The notes under the pieces were generated by a model. That model did no database searches and was not told the DNA's origin. It worked only from the letters and a program-made list of their open reading frames with translations. The position numbers and the translations under genes are program-made. Shown here piece after piece: positions 51,825 through 60,769 of a DNA stretch of 64,000 bases (positions within the stretch are counted from its first letter, which is position 1; every line of letters begins with the position of its first letter). This DNA comes from Sphingomonas sp. ERG5 (lineage in GTDB: Bacteria; Pseudomonadota; Alphaproteobacteria; Sphingomonadales; Sphingomonadaceae): NCBI RefSeq assembly GCF_000803065.1, contig NZ_JSXI01000076.1:1-64000 (forward strand), given 5' to 3'.

Positions 51825-52101
51825 GCGTCTGGTCCTCTTCTGGGTTGGCAGGGCCGCGCACGCTGGCTGGGGCAGGGTTCGAAGCGGCGCTTTCGGCCAA
51901 TCCGCCCGGCGTTGACGGGCAAAGCGCGACGAATGCAGCGGCGAGCGCGACAGCGATCATCGCCCAGACCGCAAGCGCCTGAACATCGGAACCGGGTGCG
52001 GCGAGGGCGAGCACCGCAAGCCAGATGAGGGTCGCGTGACAGCCATCGAACAGCCGGGTGGCGCGTGCCTGGGTGAAGGCGGGGATTGGCCGGCGCCTCA
52101 C
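51814..52101 (-). CDS. small membrane protein downstream of traI
   Basis: 95 residues, two hydrophobic segments (ATLIWLAVLALAAPG and LAVWAMIAVALAAAFVALC). The start overlaps the traI stop by 4 bases. Unknown function, possibly a TraX-position analogue by location only. Confidence 0.6.
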   Translation of the reverse strand: MRRRPIPAFTQARATRLFDGCHATLIWLAVLALAAPGSDVQALAVWAMIAVALAAAFVALCPSTPGGLAESAASNPAPASVRGPANPEEDQTHVL

Positions 52102-55100
52102 AGGTCGAGCCCTAGCGACTTTTCGGGAACGGGGAGCTGCCGCACCGGCGCCTCTGGCACCGGACCCAGCACCGCATCTAGCTTGGCCCTGAGCTCCGGG
52201 CTCATGCGCAGTTCGGGAACCTGGCGGGTTTCGATGGGATTGGTGTATCCGGCATCGACTTCGACCTTGCCGGTTACCTCAAGCGCGGAAGTCTTGTTGC
52301 CCGGTGTGCGGTCGAGCTGGAACTTGAGGGCCCCGAGATCATCGGTGACAACATGCATGTCATCAGTGGCGCGGGTGTTGAGGACATTTTGCGTCCGCTG
52401 GGTCGCGAGGTTGCGCTGGGAAGACGAGATCACCTCGATCGCATGGGCCTTGGTCATGCCCTGCGCCATGTGGGCATTGAGCGCATAGCCAAGATCGAGA
52501 CGGCGCAGCATGGGGTCATTGGCGGGCAGGGTAAGCTGACGCTTGTCGGCAAGTTCGACCGTGACCGCGTCAGGCTTTGCTTCGATAACCTTCGCGTAAG
52601 TCGACTTGGCAATGTCGCGGACGGCATCCTTGTCACGCCAGAACACCGTGTCGCCATCATGGATCCGGATGGACTTCTGGTCATAGAGCCCGAGCCGGTC
52701 GAACTTGTGGTTTGGATCGATCCGGTCGGGATCGAAACTCAGGCGCTTGCCGCCCTTCTCGAGCGTGACCTTGCCGTCCTTGCGAATGTCGAGAATCGCA
52801 TATTCACCGCGCGCGAGGCCAATCTCGCGCACATCCATCCGCGCCTCGAGGACCTGGCCGCGCCGGTAGGTTGAGGCAAAGCGCAGTTCCTCGCGGCTGA
52901 CATTGGCGCTCTGAAGCGTTGTGAGCGCGATGCCTTCGCCCCTCAGCGCGCCCTCCTGGAGAAGCCCTTGCTGTACGAGGCTATTGATCTGGGTCCGGTC
53001 GTCGCGCCCGGCGGTGAAGATCGCCGTCGCCCCGCGCTTCTCCGGACTCAGCGACAACCAGAGCTCGGCGGCGCGCGCGACGTGGTTCTGACCCGCCTCG
53101 ATCACCCGGCCGTGCGCCGCCAGCAGATCAAGCGCGAGGCTGGCATGGCCTTCGTTCGAGAGCCCCGCGACCGCCAGCAGGAGCGGCGAATTCCTCTGAC
53201 GGATGCTCTCGTCCATCCGCACGGTCGCCTGGCCAGCGGCCTGCGAGACCGCGAACATCTTGCCTTGCTCGATCGCCGACAATTGCTGGCGGTCGCCCAT
53301 GAACGGCGCCTTGGCGACATCGAGTTGCTCGGCAATTGCGGTGAGCCGCAGCATGTCGCGCGAAGAGACCATCGAGGACTCGTCGGTGATGATGACGGTA
53401 TTGCGCAGCGCTGCTTTGGAGGCTTCGAAGCGATCGCCAGATCCCTGGGCTGCCGCCGAACCATGCTTGTTGATGAAACTGGCGATGGTCCAGGCCTCGA
53501 TCCCGGCTTCCTTCATCTGCTCGACCGACATCGTGCCTGAAGCACCGCCGCGCAGATCGGCGACCATCTTGTTCTGGAAGGCGAGGCCGATCAGCTTGAT
53601 GCCTTCTGCGCCAAGCACCTTGCCCAGCGCACCAAGCAGGGTCGACTTGCCGGCGCCAGCAACGCCCTGGATGTTGAGAAACCGGTCGGTGCCCGAAAGG
53701 ATCGCAACGCCGGCGGCTAGCTGACCTTCGTTCAACTGCCAGCTATCGACGCCGGCCCGCTCGAGCCCGAGTTCGCGAGCGGCCTCCTGAAGCCGGGCCA
53801 TGGCCAGATTGGGCGCCATGAAAGCGCGGCCCTGACCGGCACCGGCATCTAGGCGGTCAAGTATCTGCTGTTCGCGCGCCAGCGCCTCAGGCGTCGTCAC
53901 CAGGTCGTAGTGGCCGTCGGCGCGATCGGACTTGCCGGGAATGAGGTGGCCCTCCCGGATAAGTTCCCCGATCCGTGCGGCCACGGCCTCACCCTCGAGG
54001 CCCTTGATCTGGAAGCCGAGCGCACTCGCCAGGATGGCATGGGGCAAAAATGCCGCCTCTCGCTCGGAAAGGTGCCGGATAGCGGACGCGGTCGCGTGCT
54101 GGGCCTTGATGGTTTCAGCGGGGAGGAACAGTGCCGCCGTCCCGCTGACAGCCAGCGCGCTCGGTGGACGCATGGCCGCACTGATCCGCTCGGCGATCTC
54201 GCCGAAAGCCTGAGAGGCGGTTTCCCGAAGCGATGGCCTAGCCTGGTGCTGTACCCGCGCCATGGCCTCTGCGACGAGCGGCTTGCCGTCGAAGCCCAGT
54301 TCGGCAGCGCGGTCCTGCCATCCCCGAACCAGCGCGGTGCGATCCTCGACCGCAAGCTTGGGATCGCGGGTATAAAGCGTGATCTGCTTCTTGGTCGCCA
54401 GAGTTGTGGCTCCGATCTCGGCGATCTTGGCCTCGATCTCGGCAGCGCGGGTCGAAAACGCCTTGATGACCTCGCCTGGCACGCCCTTGATTTCGAAAGC
54501 GCCGTGCTTGCCGGCGGCCTCGGTCTCGTAGCCGAGCTTCTGCAACTGGGCGCGGAAGGCGGCATGGTAGAACTGGCCGATCGTCGTATTGTTCTTCCAG
54601 ATCTCACCGTTCCACAGTGCCTTCCAGTTGCCCTTGAGATCGCGGGTGAGGTTTGCGACCACGGCGTGGATATGGCCTTGCGGATCGAGCGCGCGGCTCG
54701 TGTCATGGGCAAAGAGGGCATAGACGAGATTGCCGGTCCGCTCGGGCTCGCCGTTGCGGCTGCGTTCGTAATTGCGGGCCTCGGCGAACTGCTTCTCGAC
54801 AAGCTGCGCCATGGTCGAACGCACCGCGGCCAGGTGTGCACCCAGAATCCGCCGGTCGCCCGAGACCAGTGCCAGGATTGAGGCAGACTTGGGCATCGAA
54901 AAGGTTAGATCGAGGCCTAGGCGGCGCCCCTCGACCTGCCCAACCTTATCGCCATCTGGCAGATGTCCGTTCAAGATCGCCTCGAACGCATCCCTCTCGA
55001 CCGGACCCGCAAGTCCGAGATCGCGCGCACCCTCGCCAGCCCAGACCCCGGCTTCCGCGTTCTCTTCAGCCGTGTAGTAGTTGTCGTTCGCGAAATAGTC

Positions 55101-55142
55101 GGCGGCGCCGCTCGAAGACCGCACTGCTGCAATGGAGTGCAT
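52098..55142 (-). CDS. traI: MobF conjugative relaxase/helicase TraI
   Basis: 1014 residues. Relaxase domain with tyrosines at 16, 22 and 23 (DYFANDNYYTAEEN) and the metal-binding histidines H146, H157 and H159 in DTSRALDPQGHIHAVVANL. Superfamily I helicase part with Walker A GVAGAGKST at 493-501 and VIITDESSM. Shorter than F TraI (about 1750 residues) and closer to TrwC size. Nicks oriT and unwinds the transferred strand. Starts 3 bases after traD. Confidence 0.94.
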   Translation of the reverse strand: MHSIAAVRSSSGAADYFANDNYYTAEENAEAGVWAGEGARDLGLAGPVERDAFEAILNGHLPDGDKVGQVEGRRLGLDLTFSMPKSASILALVSGDRRILGAHLAAVRSTMAQLVEKQFAEARNYERSRNGEPERTGNLVYALFAHDTSRALDPQGHIHAVVANLTRDLKGNWKALWNGEIWKNNTTIGQFYHAAFRAQLQKLGYETEAAGKHGAFEIKGVPGEVIKAFSTRAAEIEAKIAEIGATTLATKKQITLYTRDPKLAVEDRTALVRGWQDRAAELGFDGKPLVAEAMARVQHQARPSLRETASQAFGEIAERISAAMRPPSALAVSGTAALFLPAETIKAQHATASAIRHLSEREAAFLPHAILASALGFQIKGLEGEAVAARIGELIREGHLIPGKSDRADGHYDLVTTPEALAREQQILDRLDAGAGQGRAFMAPNLAMARLQEAARELGLERAGVDSWQLNEGQLAAGVAILSGTDRFLNIQGVAGAGKSTLLGALGKVLGAEGIKLIGLAFQNKMVADLRGGASGTMSVEQMKEAGIEAWTIASFINKHGSAAAQGSGDRFEASKAALRNTVIITDESSMVSSRDMLRLTAIAEQLDVAKAPFMGDRQQLSAIEQGKMFAVSQAAGQATVRMDESIRQRNSPLLLAVAGLSNEGHASLALDLLAAHGRVIEAGQNHVARAAELWLSLSPEKRGATAIFTAGRDDRTQINSLVQQGLLQEGALRGEGIALTTLQSANVSREELRFASTYRRGQVLEARMDVREIGLARGEYAILDIRKDGKVTLEKGGKRLSFDPDRIDPNHKFDRLGLYDQKSIRIHDGDTVFWRDKDAVRDIAKSTYAKVIEAKPDAVTVELADKRQLTLPANDPMLRRLDLGYALNAHMAQGMTKAHAIEVISSSQRNLATQRTQNVLNTRATDDMHVVTDDLGALKFQLDRTPGNKTSALEVTGKVEVDAGYTNPIETRQVPELRMSPELRAKLDAVLGPVPEAPVRQLPVPEKSLGLDL

Positions 55143-55145
55143 GGG

Positions 55146-57497
55146 CTACATCTCCATTCCATCATCCGGGCCGTCAGCGAGGCCGAGACCGGGCACCTCG
55201 GGGCCATTTGGACCGCCTGCGGAGCGTTCAATCCTGCTCTCCGGTTCGAGCGCTTCGCCAAGCTCGCGCGCGGTCTGGCTGACACGCTGGGCCGCAGTCT
55301 TGGCCTGTGCGCTCGGCGCCGGTTTAGTCGCACTTTCGGCGTCGCGGGTTTGCGCCTGCGCATCGATTGGCGAACCGCCGGGACGGAAGACCATCGTGTT
55401 GCCGAGACTGCCTGCGGCGAGCGGGCTTTCGCCTGGCATGGCTCCGGCAGGAGGTGCAGCAACATCCGGCTGCGGCGCAGGCGTTGGCGGCCTCGGCAGA
55501 TCCTCATCGCGGTCGAGTTCTACTTTGGGCTCGAGCTCGTCTTTGGTTTCTCGGCCACCACCTTCTTCGTCTGCATCGTCGTCGCTGGCTGGCTTTGCTA
55601 ACTCGATTGGCTCGACGTTCTCGCGCAGGATGTAGCCTTCGGCGACCGCCGGGTAGTCCTTGTAGGTGAGCTTGATCCGCGCAGCATCGAAGCCCTCGGG
55701 GAATACCAGGAACCCGCGCAGCGAGGGCAGTTTCATGATATCGTCGGGCAGGACCAGAGGCTGGACTTCGGAGCGGGGGGTAATTGTCGCCGCATCGCGG
55801 ATGTTGGAATAGCCGTAGCTGTAGGCCTCATCCATCATGCGCACCTCGCGGTGGCCGATGTAGTCCGAGCAGTGCTCAGCGGTATCGCGATCGGCGGCGG
55901 CCAGAATGAGCTTGGTGCGCGCCAGCGACGAGAGGTTCTGCGCGCCTTCCTTGCCGTAGGTCTCCGACAATTTGGCGAAGGAATGGATGCCGAGAACGAA
56001 GGCTCCGCCGAACCCCCGTGCGGTCTGTAAGCCGTCCTCGATTGCGGGCAGGCGGTGCAGCGCATGGACCTCGTCGAAGAAGAACCAGGTGCGCAACGAG
56101 CGCGTGCGCGGCAGGCGCATCAGCGTGTGCACTGCAAGGTTCATCCAGAGTGAGAGCAGCGCGCGGTTGAGGACGAGTTCGTTGTGCGAGGAGGTGATGA
56201 ACAGGATGCTGCCCGGCTTGTCATCGGTGCGGATCCAGGCTTGTATCGAGAAGGGCTCCTTGCCCTCGGGCAGGAAGCGCAAGCCTTGCGCATTGGTGTT
56301 GAACACGGCCCGGATCGACTCCGCCATCTTGGCCGCTTCGGGCGCAGTCAGGGGATCGGCGACGGTGTTTTCGAGCATCTTGTGGACCTCCTTGAGGTCC
56401 GCCATCATCAACCGGCTTGCGAGCGCCTGGTTGGTCGCCTGGCCATCCTTCATGAGCTTGATGCAGGTCTCGACAAACAGCGTGCGCGCAGCGAGCATCC
56501 AGAAGGGCTCGGCCCCGCCGCCATCGGCCGGAAGCAGGGCTGCGGCGATACCGGTAAAATCGGCATGGTTCTTCGCCTCGCCGAACACCGACCAGCTCGG
56601 GCAACGCTCATCCATCGGGTTGAGGATCACGTCGGTCTGGGGATTGTAGAACGCCTCGACGTAGGCACCGGTGAGATCGAAGACGACGGCGCGATCGCGG
56701 CGCAGGCGCATCTGGGCAATCAGCGCGCGCATCTGGGTGGTCTTGCCGGTCCCGGTCGAGCCGATCATCATCGTGTGCGACTGTTCGGTACGCCAGGGGA
56801 AGGCGACTCCGGCGAGCGAATAGGCGTGGTGAATGCCGGCCGCTTTACGCGGGGCAAGCGGCATCGCCATAACCTCGTCGAAGCTCATGTCGGGAAGCCG
56901 CTCGGCGATTTCCTGTTCGAGCGCAGCCCGGTTGTGGGCATTGATGACGGCTGCCAGCTCCGCACCGTCGACCAGCATCGCGCCGCGCTGGTGACGCTCT
57001 TCGAGGATCGACTTTCCGCGCCGCTTCGAGAAATCGACAAACCAGATGGCGAGCGGCACGGCGAGGAACAGCGAGATGAACAGCGAACCCCAGACTGCGC
57101 GCATCATCCGGTTCCAGGCAATGGCAACATCGGGGTGTGAGGCGACCATCGAGATCGGGGCAGGGATCACTTCGCCAGAGGGCAGGGTGAGGTTGATGAC
57201 CTTGCCGGGATTGAACTCCATGAACCCCCATCCGGCCGCGTAAATCCGCATGAGGATCATCTGCACTTCGTGTTCGTGGAGACGCAGCGCGAGCGCGACC
57301 GAGAGCACGAGGAGGAAGGTGATAAACCACACCATGAAAGGCAGGCGCGCGGAGGCAAACCACATCAGGAATTCATGGGTGATGAGCTGCGAACCGCGGG
57401 TGAAATCACCGGCATTGCGCGGCATGGTCCCGCGCGCCGAATGGTGCTGCAGCTTGCCCGGCCGAGCGCGGTCGGACCAGGTGTCAGGCTCCGCCAT
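55146..57497 (-). CDS. traD: type IV coupling protein TraD
   Basis: 783 residues. Transmembrane segments at about 52-71 and 136-154, Walker A GSTGTGKT at 246-253, and Walker B in RTWFFFDEVHAL. The C-terminal 130 residues are acidic/proline-rich and disordered, as in F TraD where the tail contacts the relaxosome. Hexameric pump linking TraI to the T4SS. The start overlaps the upstream RHH gene by 14 bases. Confidence 0.94.
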   Translation of the reverse strand: MAEPDTWSDRARPGKLQHHSARGTMPRNAGDFTRGSQLITHEFLMWFASARLPFMVWFITFLLVLSVALALRLHEHEVQMILMRIYAAGWGFMEFNPGKVINLTLPSGEVIPAPISMVASHPDVAIAWNRMMRAVWGSLFISLFLAVPLAIWFVDFSKRRGKSILEERHQRGAMLVDGAELAAVINAHNRAALEQEIAERLPDMSFDEVMAMPLAPRKAAGIHHAYSLAGVAFPWRTEQSHTMMIGSTGTGKTTQMRALIAQMRLRRDRAVVFDLTGAYVEAFYNPQTDVILNPMDERCPSWSVFGEAKNHADFTGIAAALLPADGGGAEPFWMLAARTLFVETCIKLMKDGQATNQALASRLMMADLKEVHKMLENTVADPLTAPEAAKMAESIRAVFNTNAQGLRFLPEGKEPFSIQAWIRTDDKPGSILFITSSHNELVLNRALLSLWMNLAVHTLMRLPRTRSLRTWFFFDEVHALHRLPAIEDGLQTARGFGGAFVLGIHSFAKLSETYGKEGAQNLSSLARTKLILAAADRDTAEHCSDYIGHREVRMMDEAYSYGYSNIRDAATITPRSEVQPLVLPDDIMKLPSLRGFLVFPEGFDAARIKLTYKDYPAVAEGYILRENVEPIELAKPASDDDADEEGGGRETKDELEPKVELDRDEDLPRPPTPAPQPDVAAPPAGAMPGESPLAAGSLGNTMVFRPGGSPIDAQAQTRDAESATKPAPSAQAKTAAQRVSQTARELGEALEPESRIERSAGGPNGPEVPGLGLADGPDDGMEM

Positions 57498-57774
57498 GGA
57501 AGGCCTCCATGCGCCGCTCGGCTTCGGTCAGAAGTTCGGTGTGTACCTCGGGGTATTCGCGCTGGACGATGAGGTCGAGCGCGAGGAAGGTATACTCGGA
57601 CGAGAACTGCCGCCGGCGATCCTGCTCGGATGAACCGGAAAGGTCATCGATGAAGCGCTCGATGGCGATTCGCAGAAGCTTCGATCGGGAGATATTGCGC
57701 GAGACCGCAGCGGCATTGGCCGCCTCGGCAACTGATCCGGGAAGCCGGACCGAAATCAGAACTGTTTCTGTCAT
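57484..57774 (-). CDS. ribbon-helix-helix relaxosome accessory protein (TraY/TraM position)
   Basis: 96 residues: TETVLISVRLPGSVAEAANAAAVSRNISRSKLLRIAIERFIDDL is a CopG-type RHH, with a helical C-terminus. It is the first gene of the traD-traI operon and next to the likely oriT, so it probably binds oriT and/or autoregulates. The ATG at 57774 is chosen because the RHH begins there; the long upstream extension is not protein-like. Confidence 0.8.
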   Translation of the reverse strand: MTETVLISVRLPGSVAEAANAAAVSRNISRSKLLRIAIERFIDDLSGSSEQDRRRQFSSEYTFLALDLIVQREYPEVHTELLTEAERRMEAFHGGA

Positions 57775-58049
57775 CACCAAACCCTTCGAAAAGGGCCCGG
57801 TGGAGATTGCGCCTGGATGTTTTAGGCCATCGCCGATGGCTTGGCAAGGGAAGGGGGAGCCGGTGCCTGCCGTATTCAAATGTATTACGCGCAAAATGGC
57901 GCAAATGCGTCGTCCCCAATTGTGTTCAGCAATTATCACACATTGTGATACATGGATGGCATTGCTGTATACGCGCGCAGTTCTGCCAATTTCTCCTACT
58001 GCCGTGCAGTGTACGGTCTGCACCCTTTCCCTTTGATCCTGTAGCTCTG
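57775..58049. other. candidate oriT region
   Basis: Noncoding, locally AT-rich. Contains the palindrome TATCACA-CAT-TGTGATA at 57934-57950 and the direct repeat GCGCAAAATG / GCGCAAATG at 57889-57907. Position next to the RHH-traD-traI operon is where oriT sits in related plasmids. The nic site cannot be assigned. Confidence 0.5.
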
Positions 58050-58246
58050 ATGGCTCGTGGTTTTGGGGGATCTAAGCCGAATCCGGGCGGGCTTTGCACG
58101 GCCTGTCAGCGGCATGCCGGCGCTGCGGCATTGCCCAGGATCGGCAGGGGCAACCGAGGCAGAAAGCGGCAGGGGGCTTGCCAAGCGGGCCGAGATGCCG
58201 ATCCTCGCGCGCGGGAGGTTTCAGCACCAACCTACGAGGTACAACC

Positions 58247-58474
58247 ATGGCCAGAAAAGGAAGTCTCGAAGCCGAAAGACAGGCAATCGCAAAGGAGCGT
58301 CAAGCGCTGGAAGCGCGCGAGGCGAAACTGCGGACAAGCGAGCGGGCGGCAAGCGTCGAGCTGATGCACAAGTCGGTTCTCGGCAAGGCGCCGTTCGAGA
58401 GGGTCGAAGCATTCTTCGCCGCTCTCGGAAAGCTCGGTCTGGACGAAGCCGAGAAGCGCCTTCGGGCAAGCTGA
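58247..58474 (+). CDS. small coiled-coil protein (DUF6437-like)
   Basis: 75 residues: a charged helix RKGSLEAERQAIAKERQALEAREAKLRTSERAASVELMHKSVL, then FERVEAFFAALGKLGLDEAEKRL. GAGG lies upstream of the ATG. The pattern resembles small DUF6437-type proteins on sphingomonad plasmids; this assignment is tentative. Located just beyond the likely oriT, on the side expected to enter the recipient first. Confidence 0.6.
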   Translation: MARKGSLEAERQAIAKERQALEAREAKLRTSERAASVELMHKSVLGKAPFERVEAFFAALGKLGLDEAEKRLRAS

Positions 58475-58576
58475 AACCGGCCTCGACAGAGGCCAGCGCA
58501 GCCGGGGTTCCCAAAGTTGCTGCCTGCCTTGCGCAGGCAGGCGAGGGGGCCCCGGCTGTGCTTTATCTGGACACGC

Positions 58577-58600
58577 AAAAAAGGGGCCGGAGAGCCCCTT
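58577..58600 (-). terminator. rho-independent terminator
   Basis: On the minus strand, stem AAGGGGC/GCCCCTT followed by six Ts (58582-58577). It lies 36 bases after the stop of the 103-residue gene. Confidence 0.8.
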
Positions 58601-58635
58601 GTCGGTGCCCTCCGGCGCTGCGGTCGATGATCATT

Positions 58636-58947
58636 TCAAAACGGGCAGTCGGCGTCCCATTCGGGATCCATCACCACGCTCATGAAGCTCGCGGCGCGGG
58701 CGATGTTCGCTTCGTCAAAGTCGTCGGCCATCATGCCTGGGACGGAATGGACGATCCGGTCGATCAGGTCCTGAGGCAGGGCGTTGTAGTCGCCCTCGTC
58801 GATGGCGAGATAGCAGCCGAACGCGTCCTCAATGACGTGCTGATCGAAGAAGCTGTGCTGGGCCCGGATAGTCGCGGCGCGCACTGCTGCGTCATAGCTG
58901 ATGGAGTCGAAAGCCGGGATTTCGAGGGTCTTGGTAAGAGCGTTCAT
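58636..58947 (-). CDS. conserved plasmid protein of unknown function
   Basis: 103 residues, acidic and soluble: ISYDAAVRAATIRAQHSFFDQHVIEDAFGCYLAIDEGDYNALPQDLIDRIVHSVPG. A good GGAGG-type site (GAGGCTC) precedes the ATG, and a terminator follows. A structured repeat about 100-170 bases upstream is shared with the DUF2493 gene. No named family. Confidence 0.7.
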   Translation of the reverse strand: MNALTKTLEIPAFDSISYDAAVRAATIRAQHSFFDQHVIEDAFGCYLAIDEGDYNALPQDLIDRIVHSVPGMMADDFDEANIARAASFMSVVMDPEWDADCPF

Positions 58948-59048
58948 GTGAGCCTCCTGTCAAAGGAATTGAAGAGGTCTCCTCCGGGATGGCCGAGCTT
59001 GGCCCGGGTCAGGAACGGGCCGCCCGCGGCCCGCCGCGCAGCGGGGGT

Positions 59049-59120
59049 GGGGGAGCCGATTTTTTCGCCTTCTTCAGGCGTAAAAATTGGGGGAACCGCC
59101 CTTCTTGACGCGGGCCAATG
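59049..59120. repeat. leading-region structured repeat, copy A
   Basis: Begins GGGGGAGCCGATTTTT. An AT-rich inverted segment (CGATTTTTTCGCC / GGCGTAAAAATTG) follows, then GGGGGAACCGCCCTTCTTGAC and GGCCAATG. Aligns with copy B at 60559-60640 over most of its length, with the loop differing. Located 102-173 bases upstream of the 58947 gene start. Confidence 0.7.
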
Positions 59121-59314
59121 GCGGCCATCATGCTTGGAATTCTACGAGAGTGTTTAACCCTGTTGGGCAGCACCCCCGGTGGTCCCAGGCACGGGTCTCG
59201 TCCGCCCGGCCGATGCGAAGCCTTCGCGCCCCCGCCAGCAGGCCGTCAGGCCGTTACTGGCTAGGGCAAGAAGCGAGCGAGCCGGGCCATGACAGTGTGC
59301 GTCCGGGTCGACAC

Positions 59315-59352
59315 AAAAGAAGGGCATCCGGCGGTGAGGCCGGACACCCTTC
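59315..59352 (-). terminator. rho-independent terminator of the DUF2493 gene
   Basis: 14-base stem with one mismatch: 59319-59332 pairs with 59339-59352, loop GGTGAG, and TTTT follows on the minus strand (59318-59315). It lies 28 bases beyond the stop of the DUF2493 gene. Confidence 0.8.
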
Positions 59353-59380
59353 TGGTTGATGCAATCAGAGCAGGCCCCGC

Positions 59381-60436
59381 TCAGAACGGCGGGAGTTCAT
59401 CGCCATTGACGGTGCCACATGCCGTGCGCTTCATCGCAGGCCGCTCAGCTTGCGCTGCGGGATTGGTCCGCGCCGCCGGAGTGTCGTTCTGGACCGAAGC
59501 GTCGCGCACGATGTGGAGGGGAATGCGTGCTTCCCGGAGCCGGTCGGCAAGGTTCGCCTGGATGCCGCCGCCGCTGCACACCACCGCCTCGACAGGCTTG
59601 AAGGCGAGCATACGTGCGTTGCGCTGATAGGGTGCCGAAGGTCCCCGCGAGGTATCTGGCTTGCACAGGATCACTGGCACATTGTGGCGCGATGCCCAGG
59701 CTGCCGCGATCACGTCCGCGCCCTTGTTCTGTGCGGTCGTGGCCAGCGCCATCGACGGGACCCGGGCATGGATCGCATCGAGATAGTCTTCAACGAGGGC
59801 AATGTCGGTGAACTGCTGTCCGCCCGAGAACACCACGACCGGACCCGATGGGGCAAACTGTTCGCGCCGCTGCGCCTTCTGTGCCGCGAGATAGTCGCGT
59901 GCTTCGATCATCGAGGCATTGGTCTTGGACGACACCCTGGACCCACGCACCGGCGAGAAGGGCCGCCCGGTTTCGACAAGGTAGATCCGTGCGGCATGGT
60001 CACGCATGCACTCCATCGCATCGCGGCATTCGGCAAGGCTGCGGGCCTGCATGGTGAGGTCCTCAAGGTCAGTCGCGTAGACCTCGCTAGGATCGTATTC
60101 GCGCAGCTTCTCCTGCAACCGGTTCGCCATGGAATCCTCGCGGTCATCGAGGCGTTTGGCGACGACATGGAAACTGTTGGCCACGCCCCATGCGACTTCA
60201 CTCGCGAAGTCCTCCATCCGGGTGTCGCGGAACAGGTCGAAGACCGTTGCCAGCATCATCTCGATTGCCGCCTGCGCCACCTCGGGGTCGGGCATTTCGG
60301 CAGCGCTCGGCTCATGCTCGATCGAGAGCTTGGCCAGTTCGGTCTGCTCCATGAATGCCCGGGCGTAGTCGGGCGTGGCGATTTCGCGCGCATAGTGTTC
60401 GGCAAGGTCGGCGAAGTTCGAGAAACGGTCCGTCAT
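59381..60436 (-). CDS. DUF2493 (YspA/SLOG-like) domain protein
   Basis: 351 residues. The N-terminal 200 residues are helical with no known domain (FADLAEHYAREIATPDYARAFME, TMQARSLAECRDAMECMRDHA). The C-terminal 130 residues are the SLOG-type Rossmann domain: VVFSGGQQFTDIALVEDYLDAIHARV, NKGADVIAAAWASRHNVPVILCKPD and AVVCSGGGIQANLADRLREARIP. SLOG domains bind nucleotide-derived ligands; members are common on plasmids and in conflict systems. ATG at 60436. Has its own terminator and the shared upstream repeat. Confidence 0.82.
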   Translation of the reverse strand: MTDRFSNFADLAEHYAREIATPDYARAFMEQTELAKLSIEHEPSAAEMPDPEVAQAAIEMMLATVFDLFRDTRMEDFASEVAWGVANSFHVVAKRLDDREDSMANRLQEKLREYDPSEVYATDLEDLTMQARSLAECRDAMECMRDHAARIYLVETGRPFSPVRGSRVSSKTNASMIEARDYLAAQKAQRREQFAPSGPVVVFSGGQQFTDIALVEDYLDAIHARVPSMALATTAQNKGADVIAAAWASRHNVPVILCKPDTSRGPSAPYQRNARMLAFKPVEAVVCSGGGIQANLADRLREARIPLHIVRDASVQNDTPAARTNPAAQAERPAMKRTACGTVNGDELPPF

Positions 60437-60558
60437 GATAACCTCCAAAAGGAATTGTCTCTCATCACGCTGATGAAAGATGCCCATCGGAAGGACGCCG
60501 GAGTCAGGCAGTCAGGGACGGCGGCGCGCACGCGCTGCCGCCGCGTGTCGCGGGCGTG

Positions 60559-60640
60559 GGGGGAGCCGATTTTTGCTCGCAAGGCGGTAGCCGCAGCAGG
60601 CCAAAATCGGGGGGCACCCGCGATCCTTGACGGCCGCCAA
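60559..60640. repeat. leading-region structured repeat, copy B
   Basis: Begins GGGGGAGCCGATTTTT. Perfect arms CCGATTTT (60566-60573) and AAAATCGG (60603-60610) form a hairpin, then GGGGCACCCGCGATCCTTGA and GGCCGCCAA. It lies 123-204 bases upstream of the DUF2493 start. Confidence 0.7.
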
Positions 60641-60769
60641 TCTCCCAGGCGTCATGCTATGGCGATGCTGATTTCGCTCAGCCACCGAGATGAGAGAGAG
60701 ATTACGGTTTTGCCCCCGAACCCCATTGGGGCGTTCGGGGTTAACCGCAAAACACATTCCAGGAACGAA

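Noticed and set aside
53910..54881. 323-codon plus-strand frame inside traI
   Set aside because: Antisense shadow of an intact relaxase gene with no recognisable domain.
58050..58364. Plus-strand frame starting MARGFGGSKPNPGGLC beyond the oriT region
   Set aside because: Weak start, no domain, and it runs out of frame into the 75-residue coiled-coil gene, which has a better ribosome-binding site.
60714..60740. Hairpin CCCCGAAC / GTTCGGGG downstream of the DUF4411 gene
   Set aside because: The stem is good but there is no T-tract in the direction of transcription, so I did not call it a terminator.
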